In this document: in pieces, positions 1 through 8,988 of the stretch
How positions within the stretch are numbered: position 1 is the first letter of the stretch
Layout of the letters: the number at the start of each line of letters is the position of its first letter
DNA from: Sphingomonas dokdonensis
Lineage (GTDB): Bacteria > Pseudomonadota > Alphaproteobacteria > Sphingomonadales > Sphingomonadaceae
DNA length: 64,000 nucleotides
Direction of reading: 5' to 3'
Assembly: GCF_002197685.1 (NCBI RefSeq)
Contig: NZ_NBBI01000001.1
Location: 248,001-312,000 of the forward strand
Made by a program: the position numbers and the translations under genes
The notes under the pieces: model-generated
Databases searched by the model: none
What the model saw: only the letters and a program-made list of their open reading frames with translations
What the model was told of the DNA's origin: nothing

Positions 1-24
1 TTTCGACAGCAGGGAGAATGGTCG

Positions 25-1227
25 ATGCGAGCGCGATCGACAGCGGCAATGCTGGTGCTTGGCCTTACCGGGGCGACGGTGAGCGCCGCCGAGCGGCCGA
101 TGGGTCCGGCTGGCGGCAGCCCGGGCCTCGCCGCCGGCCGGGGTGCTGCGACGCGGGCGCCGCAATGGGGCGGCCGCATCGATGGGCGGTGGTGGGCCGG
201 TGCCCGCGCCCCGGGCGGCTGGCGCGCGTACCAGCGGCCGCTGCGCGGCTGGACGCTCCCCGCCTTCTGGGCCGCGCCGCAGTTTCGCGTCGCCAACTGG
301 TCGGGCTTCGATCTGCCGCCGCCGATCAACAACTATGTCTGGTCGCGCTATTATGACGATGCGGTGCTGATCGACGATCGCGGCGTCGTGCACGACACGA
401 TCGGCGGCGTCGATTGGAACAAGTTCGACGCGCCCGGCACCGATTACGCCTATCGCGAGGATTGGGGCGGCGCTGCAGGATCCGCGAGTGCGACCCGCGT
501 GGCTGCTGCACCAAGCGTTCCGGGTGGGCCGGGCGCGCCCTATGCGCCGCCGCCGCGCCGCGAGCGTGACGTGATTCGCGCGGCGAGTGCCACTGATGCG
601 CGCCCGCCCGAGGTGCCGGCGGCGCGCGTGTCGCCGCCGGTGCTGGCGGTCGACGATCGCGTGGCGGTGGCAAGCGCGCTCGTCCCATCGCGCCCGCCGC
701 TGCCGGCAGCCGCACGTCCCGGCGCTGCCTATCCGCCACCGCCGCATGCGGGAGCGATGCCACCCCCGCCGCCTTCGGGCGCCGCGGTGCCGCCACCTCC
801 GCCCCGCCTCGCCGCAGCGCCATCCAGGCCCGGCGCCGGCTACCCGCCGCCGCCGCCTCCCGGTGCCGGCTATCCGCCGCCTGGCGCTGCCGTGCCGCCA
901 CCACCCCCGCATCTCGCCGGCTACCCGCCCGCCGTGGCGGTACGCGCCCTGCCGCCGGTTCCCGAGCCGCTGCCGGGCGAGGATATGCCGCCGCCGCCGG
1001 GCTATTGGCAGGCGCCGCCGCCAGTCGTCACGGTCAACAACGGCGCCCGGGTCGTCACCACCACCACGCCGGCGACGTCGCAGGGCTATTACGCCAACGG
1101 CTATTATTATCCGCCGCCCAGCGTCGTTACCGTCACGGTGACCAGCCAGCCGATGCCGGCCGCCCAGCCGACCGAAAGCTGGGAAGAAGAGGTGAGCTAT
1201 TCGTCGGGACGTCGCCGGCGGCGCTGA
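25..1227 (+). CDS. RcnB-like exported proline-rich protein
   Basis: A 400-residue protein that opens with a signal peptide (hydrophobic AMLVLGLTGATVSA, probable cut after about residue 21). Residues 60-140 resemble the RcnB family (periplasmic, named for nickel/cobalt homeostasis in E. coli): GGWRAYQRPLRGW, LPAFWAAP, then NNYVWSRYYDDAVLID and VVHDTIGGVDW. The C-terminal two thirds is low-complexity, with many PPPPP runs and repeated GAGYPPPP-type units, ending in a very basic SSGRRRRR. The start at 25 has the purine stretch AGGGAGA eight bases upstream. The RcnB-like domain is recognised by pattern only. The proline-rich tail suggests an envelope spacer or surface role; a metal function is not shown. 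Confidence 0.8.
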   Translation: MRARSTAAMLVLGLTGATVSAAERPMGPAGGSPGLAAGRGAATRAPQWGGRIDGRWWAGARAPGGWRAYQRPLRGWTLPAFWAAPQFRVANWSGFDLPPPINNYVWSRYYDDAVLIDDRGVVHDTIGGVDWNKFDAPGTDYAYREDWGGAAGSASATRVAAAPSVPGGPGAPYAPPPRRERDVIRAASATDARPPEVPAARVSPPVLAVDDRVAVASALVPSRPPLPAAARPGAAYPPPPHAGAMPPPPPSGAAVPPPPPRLAAAPSRPGAGYPPPPPPGAGYPPPGAAVPPPPPHLAGYPPAVAVRALPPVPEPLPGEDMPPPPGYWQAPPPVVTVNNGARVVTTTTPATSQGYYANGYYYPPPSVVTVTVTSQPMPAAQPTESWEEEVSYSSGRRRRR

Positions 1228-1263
1228 CCAGTCGGCGCCGCGCTCGGGTGCGAGGGCGGCGCC

Positions 1264-1716
1264 TCAGCTCAGCCGGTCGATCGCGTCGCGATCGAGGTTG
1301 CCGGGAATGATCATCAGCGGCACCGGCAGCGCGCCGGCCTGACCGGCGAAATGGGTGACGAGCGGGCCCGGCGCGCCCTCCGGCGCGGCGCCGAGCACCA
1401 GCGCCGCCACCTGCGGATTGCCGGCGATGATCTCGCGGATGATCTTGGGGCCGTCGCCCTGGCGCACGGTGATCGATGGGCGCAGCCCCGCTTCTTGCAT
1501 CAGCGTGCCGGCGGCCTTCGCAACCAGGCTCTCCGCCCGGCGCAGCGCCTCGTCCTCGATCGTCGCCTGCACGCCGCCGAATGCGATGAACTCGCCCTGC
1601 TCGACCAGTGCCAGGATCTCGACGCCGCCCCCCGTCTTCACGGCGCGCCGCGCGGCGAAGCGCAGCGCGATCTCCGCTTCGGGTGCGTCGTCGATAACCG
1701 TCAGATAGATGCGCAT
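1264..1716 (-). CDS. universal stress protein (UspA family)
   Basis: A 150-residue single Usp domain. The start [25 protein letters not shown] is the usual first beta strand and helix, the middle holds a strand [12 protein letters not shown], and the end has [12 protein letters not shown] and [10 protein letters not shown]. The usual ATP loop (G-2x-G-9x-G-S/T) is not clearly kept, so it may be of the non-nucleotide-binding kind. These cytoplasmic proteins help cells survive starvation or stress. It is convergent with the RcnB-like gene (37-base gap) and divergent from pdhC. Confidence 0.85.
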   Translation of the reverse strand: MRIYLTVIDDAPEAEIALRFAARRAVKTGGGVEILALVEQGEFIAFGGVQATIEDEALRRAESLVAKAAGTLMQEAGLRPSITVRQGDGPKIIREIIAGNPQVAALVLGAAPEGAPGPLVTHFAGQAGALPVPLMIIPGNLDRDAIDRLS

Positions 1717-1827
1717 TGTGTGATTAACCGCCCCCGGTTCAATTCGCCCTTATCCGCCTGCGGGGTTGACCGCGCAAGGCCTCGGCGCAAGAGACGGGCG
1801 CTCCCCCAGGAACCGCTGAGGACCCTC

Positions 1828-3171
1828 ATGTCGATCGAAATCAAGATGCCCGCGCTTTCTCCCACGATGGAGGAGGGAACGCTGGCGAAATGGCTGGTCA
1901 AGGAGGGCGACACCGTCAAGGCCGGCGACCTGATGGCCGAGATCGAAACGGACAAGGCCACCATGGAGTTCGAGGCGGTGGACGAGGGCGTCGTGGCCAA
2001 GATCGTCGTTGCCGAGGGCACCGACGGCGTAAAGGTCGGCGACGTTATCATGCTGCTCGACGGGGAAGACGAGGGCAGCGCGCCGAAGCGCGAAGCGCCC
2101 GCCAAGGAAGCGCCGAAGGCCGAAGCCAAGCCTGAGCCCAAGAAGGAGCAGGTCGACGCACCGGTCGATCGCGAAACCGGCGAACCCGTCGCCCCTGACA
2201 ATCCCGAGACCAGGCCTGCGGCAAAGTCGCAGCAGGCACCGCGCGCTGAAGGCGATCGCGTAAAGGCCAGCCCGCTCGCCCGCCGCATCGCCGCGGAGCA
2301 GGGCGTCGATCTTTCGGCGCTCACCGGCTCCGGCCCGAACGGTCGGATCGTCAAGGCGGACGTCGAGGCCGCGCCTGCCGACCAGGCGGCCGCCGCTCCG
2401 CGCGGCGAGGCCGAAACGAGCCAGCGGGCGGCCGCCGCCCCCGCGCCCGCGGCCACTTCCGCCCCCGCTGCCGTGCCCGACATCCCGCACGAGACGACCA
2501 AGCTCAGCAACATGCGCAAGACGATCGCGCGCCGCCTGACCGAGTCGAAGCAGCAGGTGCCGCACATCTACCTCACCGTCGACGTCCGCCTCGACAAGTT
2601 GTTGAAGCTGCGCACCGAGCTGAACGAAAGTCTCGCCGCACGCGACGTCAAGTTGTCGGTCAACGATCTGATGATCAAGGCGCTGGCGGTTGCGCTGGTG
2701 CAGGTGCCCAAGTGCAATGTGATGTACACGCCCAACGAGCTCATCACCTTCAAGCGTGCCGACATCTCGGTCGCGGTGTCGACGCCGGAGGGCCTGATCA
2801 CGCCCGTGATCACCGAAGCCGACACCGCCTCGCTGTCATCTATCTCCACGCGCATGAAAGACCTGGCGGCCCGCGCCCGCGACAAGAAGCTGAAGCCCGA
2901 AGAATTCACCGGCGGCACCGCCTCGATCAGCAACATGGGCATGTTCGGGATCAAGCAATTCGACGCGGTAATTAATCCGCCGCAGGGCATGATCCTGGCG
3001 GTCGGTGCGGGCGAGAAGCGCCCCTATGTCATTGATGACGCACTGGGAATCGCGACCGTCATGAGCGCGACGGGCAGCTTCGACCATCGCGCGATCGACG
3101 GCTCTGACGGTGCGGAACTGATGCAGGCGTTCAAGGCGCTGTGCGAAAACCCGCTGGGCATGCTGGCCTGA
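1828..3171 (+). CDS. pdhC: pyruvate dehydrogenase complex E2, dihydrolipoyl acetyltransferase
   Basis: A 447-residue E2 that transfers acetyl groups from lipoyl-lysine to CoA. Order of domains: lipoyl domain at residues 1-80 with [10 protein letters not shown] (lipoyl-Lys43), a long Ala/Pro/Lys/Glu linker, the peripheral subunit-binding domain at about 145-181 ([23 protein letters not shown]), a second linker, then the catalytic domain with FDHRAIDG (His420, Asp424). The frame is open far upstream, but ATG 1828 begins at the lipoyl domain and is the natural start. pdhA and pdhB are not in the window. A small membrane protein and lpdA follow at 1-3 base spacing, so E2 and E3 are probably cotranscribed. 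The lipoyl group would depend on the octanoyltransferase LipB encoded at 36.7 kb. Confidence 0.96.
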   Translation: MSIEIKMPALSPTMEEGTLAKWLVKEGDTVKAGDLMAEIETDKATMEFEAVDEGVVAKIVVAEGTDGVKVGDVIMLLDGEDEGSAPKREAPAKEAPKAEAKPEPKKEQVDAPVDRETGEPVAPDNPETRPAAKSQQAPRAEGDRVKASPLARRIAAEQGVDLSALTGSGPNGRIVKADVEAAPADQAAAAPRGEAETSQRAAAAPAPAATSAPAAVPDIPHETTKLSNMRKTIARRLTESKQQVPHIYLTVDVRLDKLLKLRTELNESLAARDVKLSVNDLMIKALAVALVQVPKCNVMYTPNELITFKRADISVAVSTPEGLITPVITEADTASLSSISTRMKDLAARARDKKLKPEEFTGGTASISNMGMFGIKQFDAVINPPQGMILAVGAGEKRPYVIDDALGIATVMSATGSFDHRAIDGSDGAELMQAFKALCENPLGMLA

Positions 3172-3172
3172 G

Positions 3173-3370
3173 ATGAACCGCGCGGTTGCTGCCGAGCTGC
3201 TGCATCTGGCCCTCGGGCTGGTGCTGACGCTTGTACTCTTCCGCGCGGCGATCTGGTCCTACCCACAGGGCGCCGGCTCGCTGGAGCCGGTCTGCCTGCT
3301 GACGATGCTGGCGTTGCTGGCGATGAGCGTGCCCGCGCTGGTGCGAGCGGCGCGCCAACCAAGGAACTGA
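3173..3370 (+). CDS. small two-helix membrane protein between pdhC and lpdA
   Basis: A 65-residue protein with two predicted membrane helices (about residues 8-28, LLHLALGLVLTLVLFRAAIW, and 37-57, VCLLTMLALLAMSVPALV) joined by a short loop with YPQGAGS, and a basic tail RAARQPRN. It starts one base after the pdhC stop and ends three bases before the lpdA start, so it is translated within that operon. I do not recognise a family. A role in anchoring or regulating the dehydrogenase complex is only a guess from position. The tight spacing argues strongly that it is a real gene. Confidence 0.7.
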   Translation: MNRAVAAELLHLALGLVLTLVLFRAAIWSYPQGAGSLEPVCLLTMLALLAMSVPALVRAARQPRN

Positions 3371-3373
3371 TAC

Positions 3374-4774
3374 GTGGCAGATACTTACGATCTCGTCGTC
3401 CTGGGCTCCGGACCGGGCGGCTATGTCGCGGCGATCCGCGCCTCGCAGCTCGGGCTGAAGGTCGCGATCGTCGAGCGCGAGCTGCTGGGCGGCATCTGTC
3501 TCAATTGGGGCTGCATCCCGACCAAGGCGCTGCTGCGCTCGGCCGAGGTGTTTCACCTGATGAGTCATGCCAAGGATTACGGCCTCGCCGCGCAGGGCAT
3601 CACGGCTGATCTGGAAGCGGTGGTCAAGCGTTCGCGCGGAGTGGCCAAGCAGCTCAATCAGGGCGTCACGCACCTGATGAAGAAGAACAAGATCGCCGTG
3701 CACATGGGCGAGGGCAAGCTGAACGGTAAGGGCAAGCTGACCGTCACCGATAAGGACGGCAAGGCGACCGAGATCGGCTATAAGAACGTCATCGTCGCCA
3801 CCGGCGCGCGCGCCCGTGAGCTGCCGTTCGCCAAGTCCGACGGCAAGCGCGTGTGGACCTATCGCCACGCAATGACCCCGCCCGAGATGCCGAAAAAGCT
3901 GCTGGTGATCGGCTCGGGTGCGATCGGGATCGAATTCGCCAGCTTCTACAACGACATGGGCGCCGACGTGACGGTGGTCGAAATGCTCGACCGGCTGGTC
4001 CCGGTGGAGGACGCCGACGTCTCGGCGCACCTTGAAAAGGCGCTGAAGAAGCAGGGCATGACGATCATGACCTCCGCCAGCATCGGCGGGCTCGACGTGA
4101 AAGCGAACGGCGTGACGGCCAAGCTGAAGGACAAGGCGGGCAAGGAAACCACTGCTGAGTTCAGCCATGTGATCGTTGCGGTCGGAATCGTGCCGAACAC
4201 GGAAGGTATCGGCCTCAAGGAGTTGGGCGTCGACATGGACGAGCGCGGCTTCCTGAAAACCGACGCCATGTGCCGCACCAACGTGGAGGGCGTCTGGGCG
4301 ATCGGCGACATCACCGCGCCGCCGTGGCTCGCGCACAAGGCGAGCCATGAAGGTGTCATCGCGGTCGAGGCAATCGCCGGCGGTCACCCGCATGCGATGG
4401 ACCCGCGCAACATCCCGGGCTGCACCTATTGTCGCCCGCAGATCGCCAGCGTCGGGCTGACCGAGGCGAAGGCCAAGGAAGCCGGCTATGAGGTGAAGGT
4501 CGGCAACTTCCCCTTCATCGGCAACGGCAAGGCGATCGCGTTGGGCGAGGCGGAAGGCTTCGTGAAGACGGTGTTCGACGCGAAGACGGGCGAGCTGCTC
4601 GGCGCGCACATGATCGGCGCCGAGGTGACCGAGATGATCCAAGGCTACACCATCGGCAAGACGCTGGAGACGACCGAGGCGGAGCTGATGGAAACGGTGT
4701 TCCCGCACCCGACGATCAGCGAAACCATGCACGAGGCCGTTCTGGGTGCCTACGGCAAGGCGCTGCATATCTGA
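3374..4774 (+). CDS. lpdA: dihydrolipoyl dehydrogenase (E3)
   Basis: A 466-residue flavoprotein that reoxidises dihydrolipoamide with NAD+ for the 2-oxoacid dehydrogenase complexes. Visible are the FAD-binding GSGPGG at 11-16, the redox disulfide GGICLNWGCIPTK (Cys42/Cys47), the NAD-binding GSGAIG near 180, the second FAD motif VWAIGDI and the C-terminal HPTISE with the catalytic His-Glu pair. The start is GTG, three bases after the small membrane gene. Length matches the family. It is the last gene of the visible pdh operon; a weak GCTGC/GCAGC hairpin follows the stop. Confidence 0.97.
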   Translation: MADTYDLVVLGSGPGGYVAAIRASQLGLKVAIVERELLGGICLNWGCIPTKALLRSAEVFHLMSHAKDYGLAAQGITADLEAVVKRSRGVAKQLNQGVTHLMKKNKIAVHMGEGKLNGKGKLTVTDKDGKATEIGYKNVIVATGARARELPFAKSDGKRVWTYRHAMTPPEMPKKLLVIGSGAIGIEFASFYNDMGADVTVVEMLDRLVPVEDADVSAHLEKALKKQGMTIMTSASIGGLDVKANGVTAKLKDKAGKETTAEFSHVIVAVGIVPNTEGIGLKELGVDMDERGFLKTDAMCRTNVEGVWAIGDITAPPWLAHKASHEGVIAVEAIAGGHPHAMDPRNIPGCTYCRPQIASVGLTEAKAKEAGYEVKVGNFPFIGNGKAIALGEAEGFVKTVFDAKTGELLGAHMIGAEVTEMIQGYTIGKTLETTEAELMETVFPHPTISETMHEAVLGAYGKALHI

Positions 4775-4840
4775 GCTGCAGCAAAGCAGCCGCCGTCCTC
4801 AGCACGATTGTGGCGGCAATCGACCGACAAGGGAGCGACC

Positions 4841-5761
4841 ATGACCGATCACGCCACCGGCACGCACGTCTTCACGCCCGATCCGCGCAACGACGAGGTG
4901 CTGATCGACGTCAATGGCGAGCTGTTCCGCCGCCCGGAGGCGAAGGTCTCGGTGTTCGACTCTGGCTTCATGCTGGGCGATGGCGTGTGGGAGGGCCTTC
5001 GCGTCTACGACGGCAAGATCGCCTTTCTCGATCGCCACCTCGATCGGCTGTGGTCGGGCGCGAAGGCGATCATGCTCGATATCGGCATCACGCGCGATGA
5101 GATGGTCAGTCGCTTGCGCCGCGTGCTCGACGCCAATCAGATGACGGGCGACGGCGTTCACATCCGGCTGATGGTGACGCGCGGCATTCGGTCGACGCCA
5201 TATCAGGATCCCCGCGTCGTGATCTCGCCCGCCACAATCGTGCTGATCCCCGAATGGAAGGCGCCGGCGCAAGGCACCGCCACGCGGATGCTGAACCTGT
5301 TCACCGTCCACGTCCGTCGCGGCTATCCCGACGTGCAGGATCCGAAGCTCAACTCGCATTCGAAGCTCAACTGCATCACCGCCTGCATCCAGGCCGCACA
5401 GGCCGGGGCGGACGAGGCGCTGATGCTCGATCCCCACGGCTTTGTCGCAACCTGCAACTCGACGCACTTCTTCATCGTGCGCAATGGCGAGGTGTGGACC
5501 TCGACCGGCGATTACTGCCTCGACGGGATCACTCGGCGCATCGTGGTCGAGACGGCGCGTGCGGCCGGCATCCCGACCTATGAGCGCAATTTCTCGCTGA
5601 CCGACGTGTACGGCGCCGACGAGGCGTTCACCACTGGCACCTTCGCCGGGCTGGCACCGATTGGCACGATAGACGGGCGGGTGATCGGGACGGAGCGTGG
5701 CCCGATGGTGGCGCGCCTCCAGCAGCTGTACCGCGAGGCGGTAACGCGGGAACTCGCATGA
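4841..5761 (+). CDS. class IV aminotransferase, branched-chain aminotransferase-like
   Basis: A 306-residue fold-type IV PLP enzyme. Seen: N-terminal strand VLIDVNGELFRRPEA, SVFDSGFMLGDGVWEGLRVYDG, HSKLNCITACI with the probable PLP lysine 175, DYCLDGITRR, and the TTGTFAGLAPIGTIDGRVIG end. The usual glutamate that contacts the PLP ring nitrogen (E in the G-x-x-x-E-x-x-x-x-N-x-F motif) is replaced: the segment reads GFVATCNSTHFF. ATG 4841 has GGGAG six bases before it; the longer frame from 4808 lacks a ribosome site. The stop overlaps the next start by four bases (ATGA). Substrate is unknown. The sequence resembles the C-terminal half of plant 'branched-chain aminotransferase-like' proteins. 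Confidence 0.85.
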   Translation: MTDHATGTHVFTPDPRNDEVLIDVNGELFRRPEAKVSVFDSGFMLGDGVWEGLRVYDGKIAFLDRHLDRLWSGAKAIMLDIGITRDEMVSRLRRVLDANQMTGDGVHIRLMVTRGIRSTPYQDPRVVISPATIVLIPEWKAPAQGTATRMLNLFTVHVRRGYPDVQDPKLNSHSKLNCITACIQAAQAGADEALMLDPHGFVATCNSTHFFIVRNGEVWTSTGDYCLDGITRRIVVETARAAGIPTYERNFSLTDVYGADEAFTTGTFAGLAPIGTIDGRVIGTERGPMVARLQQLYREAVTRELA

Positions 5762-6516
5762 ACGCCGCGTCTCCTCGCGCCGGCGAGCCGCTGCGCATCG
5801 CCATGTGGTCCGGCCCGCGCAACATCTCGACGGCGATGATGCGCAGCTTCTCTGCGCGCGCCGATTGCGCGGTCAGCGACGAGCCGTTCTACGGCTGTTT
5901 CCTGAAGCATAGCGGCGCCGATCACCCGATGCGCGAGGCGGTGGTCGCCAGCATGGATTGCAACTGGCAGTCGGTGGCAGCGACGCTGGCGGGGCTGGCG
6001 CCGGGTGGCAAGCCAGTGTGGTATCAGAAGCATATGCCGCACCACATGGTCGGTTCGATCGCGCCCGACGATTTGCGCGGCGTGGTGCACGCCTTTCTGA
6101 TCCGCGATCCTGCGCGGATGGCGGCCTCCTATGCGGCCAAGCGGGAGACGGTGACGCCCGAGGATCTGGGTGTCGCGGCACAGCGCGCCTTCTTCGATCG
6201 GGTGGCCGACCGGATCGGCCAAGCCCCGCCGGTCATCGACTCGGCGGACGTGCTGCGCGATCCGGCGGGTACGCTGTCTGCGCTTTGCGCGGCGCTTGGG
6301 ATCACGTGGGATCCGGCGATGCTGTCCTGGGCGCCGGGCCGCCACGCCGACGACGGCGTGTGGGCGGCGCACTGGTATGGTCGGGTGGAAACGTCGACTG
6401 GCTTCGGCGCACCCGAAGGCGAGCCGCAACCGCTCACACCGGCGCTTGCCGCCGTGGCCGACGCCTGCCGGGCGGATTACCTTGCCATGGCAACGCACCG
6501 CCTCAACGCCGCCTAA
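5758..6516 (+). CDS. sulfotransferase-like P-loop protein, partner of the aminotransferase
   Basis: A 252-residue protein whose start (residues 13-30, RIAMWSGPRNISTAMMRS) looks like the PAPS-binding 5' loop of sulfotransferases, followed by DEPFYGCFLKHSG and HAFLIRDPARMAASY, which resembles the 3'-phosphate-binding segment (R-x-P-x-x-x-x-x-S). It overlaps the aminotransferase gene by four bases, so translation is coupled. As I recall, plant BCAT-like proteins carry an N-terminal domain with the same motifs (WSAPRS, DEPLY, FLK) fused to a homologous aminotransferase, which predicts that the two products work together. The true substrate is unknown, and it may not be a sulfotransferase. Confidence 0.75.
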   Translation: MNAASPRAGEPLRIAMWSGPRNISTAMMRSFSARADCAVSDEPFYGCFLKHSGADHPMREAVVASMDCNWQSVAATLAGLAPGGKPVWYQKHMPHHMVGSIAPDDLRGVVHAFLIRDPARMAASYAAKRETVTPEDLGVAAQRAFFDRVADRIGQAPPVIDSADVLRDPAGTLSALCAALGITWDPAMLSWAPGRHADDGVWAAHWYGRVETSTGFGAPEGEPQPLTPALAAVADACRADYLAMATHRLNAA

Positions 6517-6576
6517 TCGTGAGGTCGTTATCCGGGGCGCCAGCGACATCGCGACGCCCCGGATCGTAGGCATGTC

Positions 6577-7401
6577 TTACTGGCTGAGGAACGTCAGCAG
6601 ATCGTTGGTCAGCCGGTCGCCTTCGGTCGCGAACAGGCCGTGCGGTGCGCCATCATATTCGACCAGCTGGCTCATCCCGATCCCCTCGGCGGCGCGGCGC
6701 CCGGTGGCGTCGATCGGCACCGTCTTGTCGCCGGTGCCGTGGATCACCAGCGTCGGCACGCGGAACGCCGGCAGATCGGGGCGGAAGTCGGTGAAGCTGA
6801 AGCTTTTCGCGCATTCCAGCGTCGAGCGCAGCGATGCCTGCATCGCTAGGCGCCAGGCCCAGTCGAGCATCGCATCGCTCACCGGGCTGGTGACATAGCC
6901 GACGCCGAAGAAATCCTTGAAGAAGGTGCGGAAGAAGGTCGGCCGATCCTCGCGGATGCCATCGGCGATGCCGAGCAGGTCCGCCTCGGGCGCGCCATGC
7001 GGATTATCCTCGGTCTTCAGCATATAGGGCACGACCGAGCTGATCAGGACGGCAGCGTTGACGCCGCGTCCGTCGTGCCGGCTCATGTAGCGCGCCACTT
7101 CGCCGCCACCCATCGAGAAGCCGACGAGCGTGGCGTCCTGCTCGACGCCCGCCGCCTTCATCACGTCGGCCAGATCGTCCGTGAGCGAGTCGTAGTCATA
7201 GCCGCTCCACGGCTGGCTCGATCGCCCGAAACCGCGGCGATCGTAGGCGATCACGCGATAGCCGGCCTCCGCCAGCGCCACGGCCTGCGGATCCCAGCTG
7301 TCGGCGGAAAGCGGCCAGCCGTGCACCAGCACGACCGGGCGACCTTCGCCCCAGTCCTTTACAAAGATATCGGCGCCATCGCGCGTCTTGACGTAAGGCA
7401 T
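6577..7401 (-). CDS. alpha/beta hydrolase, non-haem chloroperoxidase type
   Basis: A 274-residue hydrolase. VVLVHGWPLSADSWDPQ forms the oxyanion region, GFSMGGGEVARYM carries the nucleophile Ser96, HGTGDKTVP the acid and APHGLF the His254. MPYVKTRDGADIFVKDWGEG is the family's usual N-terminus, which selects ATG 7401 over the much longer open frame. Members are called non-haem chloroperoxidases or arylesterases; the natural substrate is generally not known. It stands alone, minus strand, downstream of the MFS gene in the same direction. Confidence 0.9.
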   Translation of the reverse strand: MPYVKTRDGADIFVKDWGEGRPVVLVHGWPLSADSWDPQAVALAEAGYRVIAYDRRGFGRSSQPWSGYDYDSLTDDLADVMKAAGVEQDATLVGFSMGGGEVARYMSRHDGRGVNAAVLISSVVPYMLKTEDNPHGAPEADLLGIADGIREDRPTFFRTFFKDFFGVGYVTSPVSDAMLDWAWRLAMQASLRSTLECAKSFSFTDFRPDLPAFRVPTLVIHGTGDKTVPIDATGRRAAEGIGMSQLVEYDGAPHGLFATEGDRLTNDLLTFLSQ

Positions 7402-7471
7402 GATCAACTCCGGTCGGTGAGACTGGAAGAACGGCAGCGGCAAGGCCGCGTTCCGTGCGATCGGTGCCGGA

Positions 7472-8866
7472 TCAGCGCGTCTGGCGCATCGTGGGCACCT
7501 CGTCGCGCAACTCGGTGAGCGTGGGACGGCGGATCGAAGGGCGCAGCCGGGCGATACTGCACAGTCCGGCGACCAGCGCGAGCCCGGCGGCGACGAGCGG
7601 CGGCACCGCACCCGATCCGATGCCGGCGGCGAGCAGCGCGGCGGCAAGCGTCGCGCCGATGGTCTGACCGGTCAGCCGAACGGTGGAGACAAGCCCGCCG
7701 GCCGCGGCGGCGCGCTGGCGCGGCGCAGACCCGACGACCAGGCGCGCGTTGGGCGGCAGGTACAGCCCGAAGCCCGATCCGCACAGCGCCATGCGCCACG
7801 CGACATCGAAGTAGCTCGGGTCGGTCGGCATGGTGGCGAGCAAGCTGAGCGCCACAAGCGTCACCGCCATGCCGATTCCGCCAAGAATACCGGCCGGCAC
7901 CCGATCGGACAGGAAGCCCGAGAGCGGCGCGACGATCATGTTGGTAAGCGGCCAGGGCGCGATACACGCCCCGATCTGCGTCGGGGTGAAGCCAAGCGCG
8001 GCGAGGCGGAACGGGGTGGAGACCAGCAGCGTCATCGAGGCGGTGAACGCCGTCAGGCTGCCCATCGCGGAAAGCGCGATGATCGGACGGGCGAGCAGAT
8101 CCACCGGCAGGATCGGAGCCGGCGCGCCAAGCTCGCGCCGCACGAAGAACCAGCCGAGCGTCGCGCCGGTCGCGATGATCGCGCCGCTCACCACCGGGCT
8201 GTCGCCATGCACCAGGCTTTCCGCGCCGCCGATGATGAGCCCGAACATGCCCGCGCACATGATCGCGCCGATCAGGTCGAGCTGCGTCAGCCCCGGCTTC
8301 GGATCGGGCAGGGCGCGGCCCAGCGCGATACTGATCACCGCAAATGGCAGCGAACTGGCGAATACCCACGGCCACGGGGCCACAGCCAGGACCAGCCCGC
8401 CGATCGTCGGCGCGGCGGCGGCCGAGCTGGTGACGATCACCGAATTGATGCCCAGTCCCCGGCCAAGCTGGCTCGCAGGATAGGTCTGACGGATCAGCGC
8501 CGATGAAACGCTCAGCACGCCCGCCGCGCCGATCGCCTGCACCGCCCGCACGATCAGCAGAAAGGGTAGGCTCTTGGCGAAAAAGCACAGCAGCGTCGCC
8601 GCCGCGAAGATCATCTGCCCCGCCTGATACGTGCGCTTCAATCCGATCCGCTCGCCCAAACCGGCAAACGGGAGCAGCAGCATGACCAGCATCACCTGAT
8701 AGACGGTGACGATCGACACCACCGAGCTTGGCGCGACATTCAGATCGCGCGCGATGGTAGGCAGCGCGACATTGGCGATGCCGCCATCGATAATGACCAG
8801 CGCGGAGCCGCAGCCCAGCGATGCGATCGCCAGAAAGCGACGCGGAAGAGGCAAACCGTCCGACAT
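7472..8866 (-). CDS. MFS transporter, DHA2 (EmrB/QacA-like) drug efflux type
   Basis: A 464-residue integral membrane protein with about 14 hydrophobic helices. The first helix has ALVIIDGGIANVALPTIARDL, the classic DHA2 motif (D-x-x-x-x-N-V-A-L-P), followed by GERIGLKRTYQAGQ (motif A) and GGLVSTVRLTGQTIGATL near the end. The frame runs further upstream, but MSDGLPLPRRFLAIASLG at 8866 is the natural start. These pumps export lipophilic drugs using the proton gradient. The gene lies 70 bases upstream of the hydrolase gene on the same strand; its substrate cannot be told from sequence. Confidence 0.9.
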   Translation of the reverse strand: MSDGLPLPRRFLAIASLGCGSALVIIDGGIANVALPTIARDLNVAPSSVVSIVTVYQVMLVMLLLPFAGLGERIGLKRTYQAGQMIFAAATLLCFFAKSLPFLLIVRAVQAIGAAGVLSVSSALIRQTYPASQLGRGLGINSVIVTSSAAAAPTIGGLVLAVAPWPWVFASSLPFAVISIALGRALPDPKPGLTQLDLIGAIMCAGMFGLIIGGAESLVHGDSPVVSGAIIATGATLGWFFVRRELGAPAPILPVDLLARPIIALSAMGSLTAFTASMTLLVSTPFRLAALGFTPTQIGACIAPWPLTNMIVAPLSGFLSDRVPAGILGGIGMAVTLVALSLLATMPTDPSYFDVAWRMALCGSGFGLYLPPNARLVVGSAPRQRAAAAGGLVSTVRLTGQTIGATLAAALLAAGIGSGAVPPLVAAGLALVAGLCSIARLRPSIRRPTLTELRDEVPTMRQTR

Positions 8867-8988
8867 CCGTTCGTGCCTGAAGGAAGCCGGCGTCCGGGGC
8901 AAGCGAGTCGACGCCCCGTTGCTCAGGATCGGTTTGCCTTGCCCTCGCCAACCGGGCATCGATCGCGGCGATCGAACGGGGAAGGCAC

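Noticed and set aside
3131..4768. 545-codon minus frame
   Set aside because: Antisense to lpdA, which has all active-site motifs.
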